Assembly (NCBI GenBank): GCA_007131465.1
Contig: SLQN01000001.1
Span: 1-6,596, forward strand
Direction of reading: 5' to 3'
Origin: Paracoccaceae bacterium
GTDB lineage: Bacteria; Pseudomonadota; Alphaproteobacteria; Rhodobacterales; Rhodobacteraceae
Length of the DNA: 6,596 nucleotides
The notes beneath the pieces are model-generated. The model searched no databases. It saw nothing but the letters and a program-made list of their open reading frames with translations, and had not been told where the DNA came from. Below are positions 5,383 through 6,596 of the stretch, in pieces. A program made the position numbers and the translations under genes. Positions within the stretch are counted from its first letter, which is position 1. Every line of letters starts with the position of its first letter.

Positions 5383-6374
5383 CAGGGGCGCAGGGTCCCG
5401 CGCTCGACGATGTCACAGGAAAACAGCCGCGCTTCGGGCACCGCGTCCTCGTCATAAAGGATGCTCGCCATCAGATCGACCGCCGAGCGGATCATCGGGC
5501 GGATGGGCTGGCGAATGGTGGTCAGGTTGATCAGTTCCCAGGACGACATTTCCATGTCATTCACGCCGATGATCCCTACATCCTCGGGCACCCGGATGCC
5601 GTTTTCGCGCAGCGCGCTCAGCGCGCCGATGGACAGCACGTCATCACCGCAGAAATACGCCTCTGCCATCGGGCGCTTGATCAGCTCCAGCATGGCCGTG
5701 CGCCCGGCAACAAAGGAATAGGCCGCACCAAAGGCGACATCGGTTTCAATATGCGGGTGCAGCGCCATTTCCTCGCGGAAGCCTTGCAACCGGTCCTGCG
5801 TTGTCGTCGCCGTTTCGGGGCCGGCCAGAAACGTCACCCGGCGATAGCCGCGCGCGGCCAGTGTCCGCGCCGCCATGCGCCCGGCTTCCACATTGTCGAT
5901 CCCTACGACATGCACTTGTGGCCGACCCGAAAACCGCCCGAAAGCATGCACGATCGGCAAGCCGGCATCGCGGAAGGCCCGCGCGAACCCCACCGGCAAG
6001 GTCGAGGACGCCAGAATAACCCCATCTACCGAATATTGCTGCATCATACGCAGCGAGTCCTGCGGCTCGGTTTCATTGGAGAGGTTGACCAGCAGGGGCC
6101 GCAAGCCCGCATCCTGCAATCCCTTGGTGAACAGATCGAAGACTTCCAGAAAGAACGGGTTTCTGAAGTTGTTCGACACAAGCCCCACCAGTTTCGTGCG
6201 ACCGGTTGTCAAGGAAGACGCCAGCGCATTGGGGCTGTAGCCCAGTTCATGCGCCGCTTTCATGACCTTGCGCCGCATTTCGGGCGACACGGACGCCCCT
6301 TCGGTAAAGGCCCGCGACACAGCGGATCGCGACACACCCGCCTTGTCTGCAACGTCTTTCAGAGTTCGGCGCAT
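5370..6374 (-). CDS. LacI-family transcriptional repressor
   Basis: This 334-residue regulator has the standard LacI/GalR plan. An N-terminal helix-turn-helix at residues 4-23 (TLKDVADKAG then VSRSAVSRAF) is followed by the hinge helix region SPNALASSLTTGRT (47-60). A periplasmic-binding-protein-like effector domain runs from about residue 62, with VGLVSNNFRNPFF (63-75), DGVILASSTLP (117-127), VHVVGIDNVEAG (154-165), YRRVTFLAGP (177-186), FCGDDVLSIGAL (241-252) and VPEDVGIIGVNDMEMSSW (262-279). The ATG at 6374 places the helix-turn-helix at the extreme N-terminus, as usual, but no good SD precedes it. The gene converges on the catabolic operon. Three operator-like palindromes (1956-1969, 2138-2151, 6463-6476) are the likely targets, implying local repression of transport, catabolism and itself, relieved by a sugar ligand. 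The family is secure; ligand and targets are inferred. Confidence 0.95.
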   Translation of the reverse strand: MRRTLKDVADKAGVSRSAVSRAFTEGASVSPEMRRKVMKAAHELGYSPNALASSLTTGRTKLVGLVSNNFRNPFFLEVFDLFTKGLQDAGLRPLLVNLSNETEPQDSLRMMQQYSVDGVILASSTLPVGFARAFRDAGLPIVHAFGRFSGRPQVHVVGIDNVEAGRMAARTLAARGYRRVTFLAGPETATTTQDRLQGFREEMALHPHIETDVAFGAAYSFVAGRTAMLELIKRPMAEAYFCGDDVLSIGALSALRENGIRVPEDVGIIGVNDMEMSSWELINLTTIRQPIRPMIRSAVDLMASILYDEDAVPEARLFSCDIVERGTLRPCPKD

Positions 6375-6462
6375 AGGGGTCTTTGTCCAAATCCATCCTG
6401 CACCCAGCGTGCTCGCAGTGACTGTAAGAAGTGTTGGGACAATCTGGAAGCACCAATTTCCT

Positions 6463-6476
6463 TGAAACCGGTTGCA
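6463..6476. promoter_or_regulatory. LacI-type operator C (upstream of repressor gene)
   Basis: The sequence is TGAAACCGGTTGCA. Extended to 16 bp (6462-6477) it is a palindrome with one broken pair and a central CCGG. It differs from the local consensus TGCAACCGGTTGCA at a single base. It lies 88 bases upstream of the LacI start and could serve repressor autoregulation, a divergent unit to the right, or both. Confidence 0.65.
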
Positions 6477-6501
6477 AAGCGCGGCCGTGTCATGCTAGCT
6501 T
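6472..6501 (+). promoter_or_regulatory. Candidate rightward promoter overlapping operator C
   Basis: TTGCAA (6472-6477) lies 18 bases before TAGCTT (6496-6501), which is preceded by TG as in an extended -10. Matches to consensus are partial (4/6 and 3/6). The -35 falls within operator C, so repression by the LacI protein would be direct. Transcription would begin near 6508 and run out of the window. Confidence 0.3.
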
Positions 6502-6548
6502 CTCTGGCGGAGCAGACCGGCACCCGGGGAGAGGATCAGCGCTGCACC

Positions 6549-6567
6549 TGCAAGGCCCGGCCTTGCA
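6549..6567 (+). repeat. Perfect hairpin in probable right-hand leader
   Basis: TGCAAGGC (6549-6556) and GCCTTGCA (6560-6567) form a perfect 8-bp inverted repeat with a 3-base loop. It lies five bases before a GGAG motif (6572-6575) and 16 bases before a possible GTG start. It might be an RNA stem in a 5' leader or a DNA-binding dyad. Its spacing differs from the LacI operators, though both arms end in TGCA. Confidence 0.4.
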
Positions 6568-6582
6568 TAGCGGAGAAGCGGA

Positions 6583-6596
6583 GTGCCGCCGCACCG
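6583..6596 (+). CDS. Possible start of a further plus-strand gene (only 4 codons in window)
   Basis: GTG at 6583-6585 is preceded by GGAG (6572-6575) at seven bases, and by the operator-linked candidate promoter further upstream. Only four full codons fit before the edge, so no product can be named. The reading frame opened by ATG 6492 also stays open to the edge but lacks an SD. A gene co-regulated with this locus, such as another catabolic enzyme, is possible. Confidence 0.25.

Larger units (their letters stand above)
6375..6596. promoter_or_regulatory. Divergent control region upstream of the LacI gene and a probable right-hand unit
   Basis: These 222 bases run from the LacI start to the window edge. 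They hold operator C (6463-6476), a small palindrome CAGTGACTG (6416-6424), a candidate plus-strand promoter overlapping the operator, and a hairpin at 6549-6567 just before a possible GTG start at 6583. The LacI leader of about 88 bases between its start and the operator contains no clear promoter or SD that I can defend. Confidence 0.5.

Noticed and set aside
5785..5798. Operator-like TGCAACCGGTCCTG inside the LacI gene
   Set aside because: Only one half-site matches; the other arm is absent and the sequence codes for a conserved DRLQGF-type stretch, so chance is more likely.
1..6596. CRISPR array, tRNA/rRNA genes, insertion sequences, phage or attachment sites
   Set aside because: I saw no direct-repeat array, no tRNA-like cloverleaf, no transposase or integrase reading frame, and no duplicated ends; the region looks like ordinary chromosomal or replicon-borne catabolic DNA.

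Overview
The window looks like part of a sugar or polyol uptake-and-catabolism locus from a GC-rich alphaproteobacterium, most likely Rhodobacterales or a close relative. This rests on base composition, the GC-biased third codon positions, strong GGAGG ribosome sites, and protein types common in that group (a FrcC/RbsC-type permease and a LacI regulator with a GVSRSAVSR recognition helix). The organism call is an inference; no marker gene is present.

Layout. Positions 1-1878 (minus strand) hold a periplasmic substrate-binding protein gene followed by an ABC permease gene that runs off the left edge. The matching ATPase gene is not in the window and would be expected further left. A GC-rich hairpin separates the two genes. 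Positions 1879-2184 are a divergent promoter region with two LacI-type operator sequences and a 5'-leader hairpin. Positions 2185-5348 (plus strand) are a tight three-gene operon: a Gfo/Idh/MocA dehydrogenase, an IolE-type TIM-barrel lyase/isomerase, and a second, clearly different Gfo/Idh/MocA dehydrogenase. Positions 5370-6374 (minus strand) encode a LacI-family repressor, convergent with the operon. Positions 6375-6596 carry a third copy of the operator and probably the promoter and leader of another plus-strand unit that starts at or beyond the right edge.

How it fits together. The three 14-bp operator sequences are variants of TGCAACCGGTTGCA. They lie in front of the transporter genes, the catabolic operon, and the repressor gene with its possible divergent neighbour. 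This is what a local single-repressor regulon would look like. The model is that a sugar-like ligand enters through the ABC importer, relieves LacI-type repression, and is processed by dehydrogenase, TIM-barrel enzyme and dehydrogenase. No kinase, IolB, IolC or IolD homologue is in the window, so standard myo-inositol catabolism is not shown. The oxidoreductase/TIM-barrel/oxidoreductase set resembles the oxidation-elimination-hydration-reduction logic of 3-keto-sugar routes, such as the levoglucosan route (LgdA, LgdB1/B2, LgdC). The real substrate cannot be read from the sequence.
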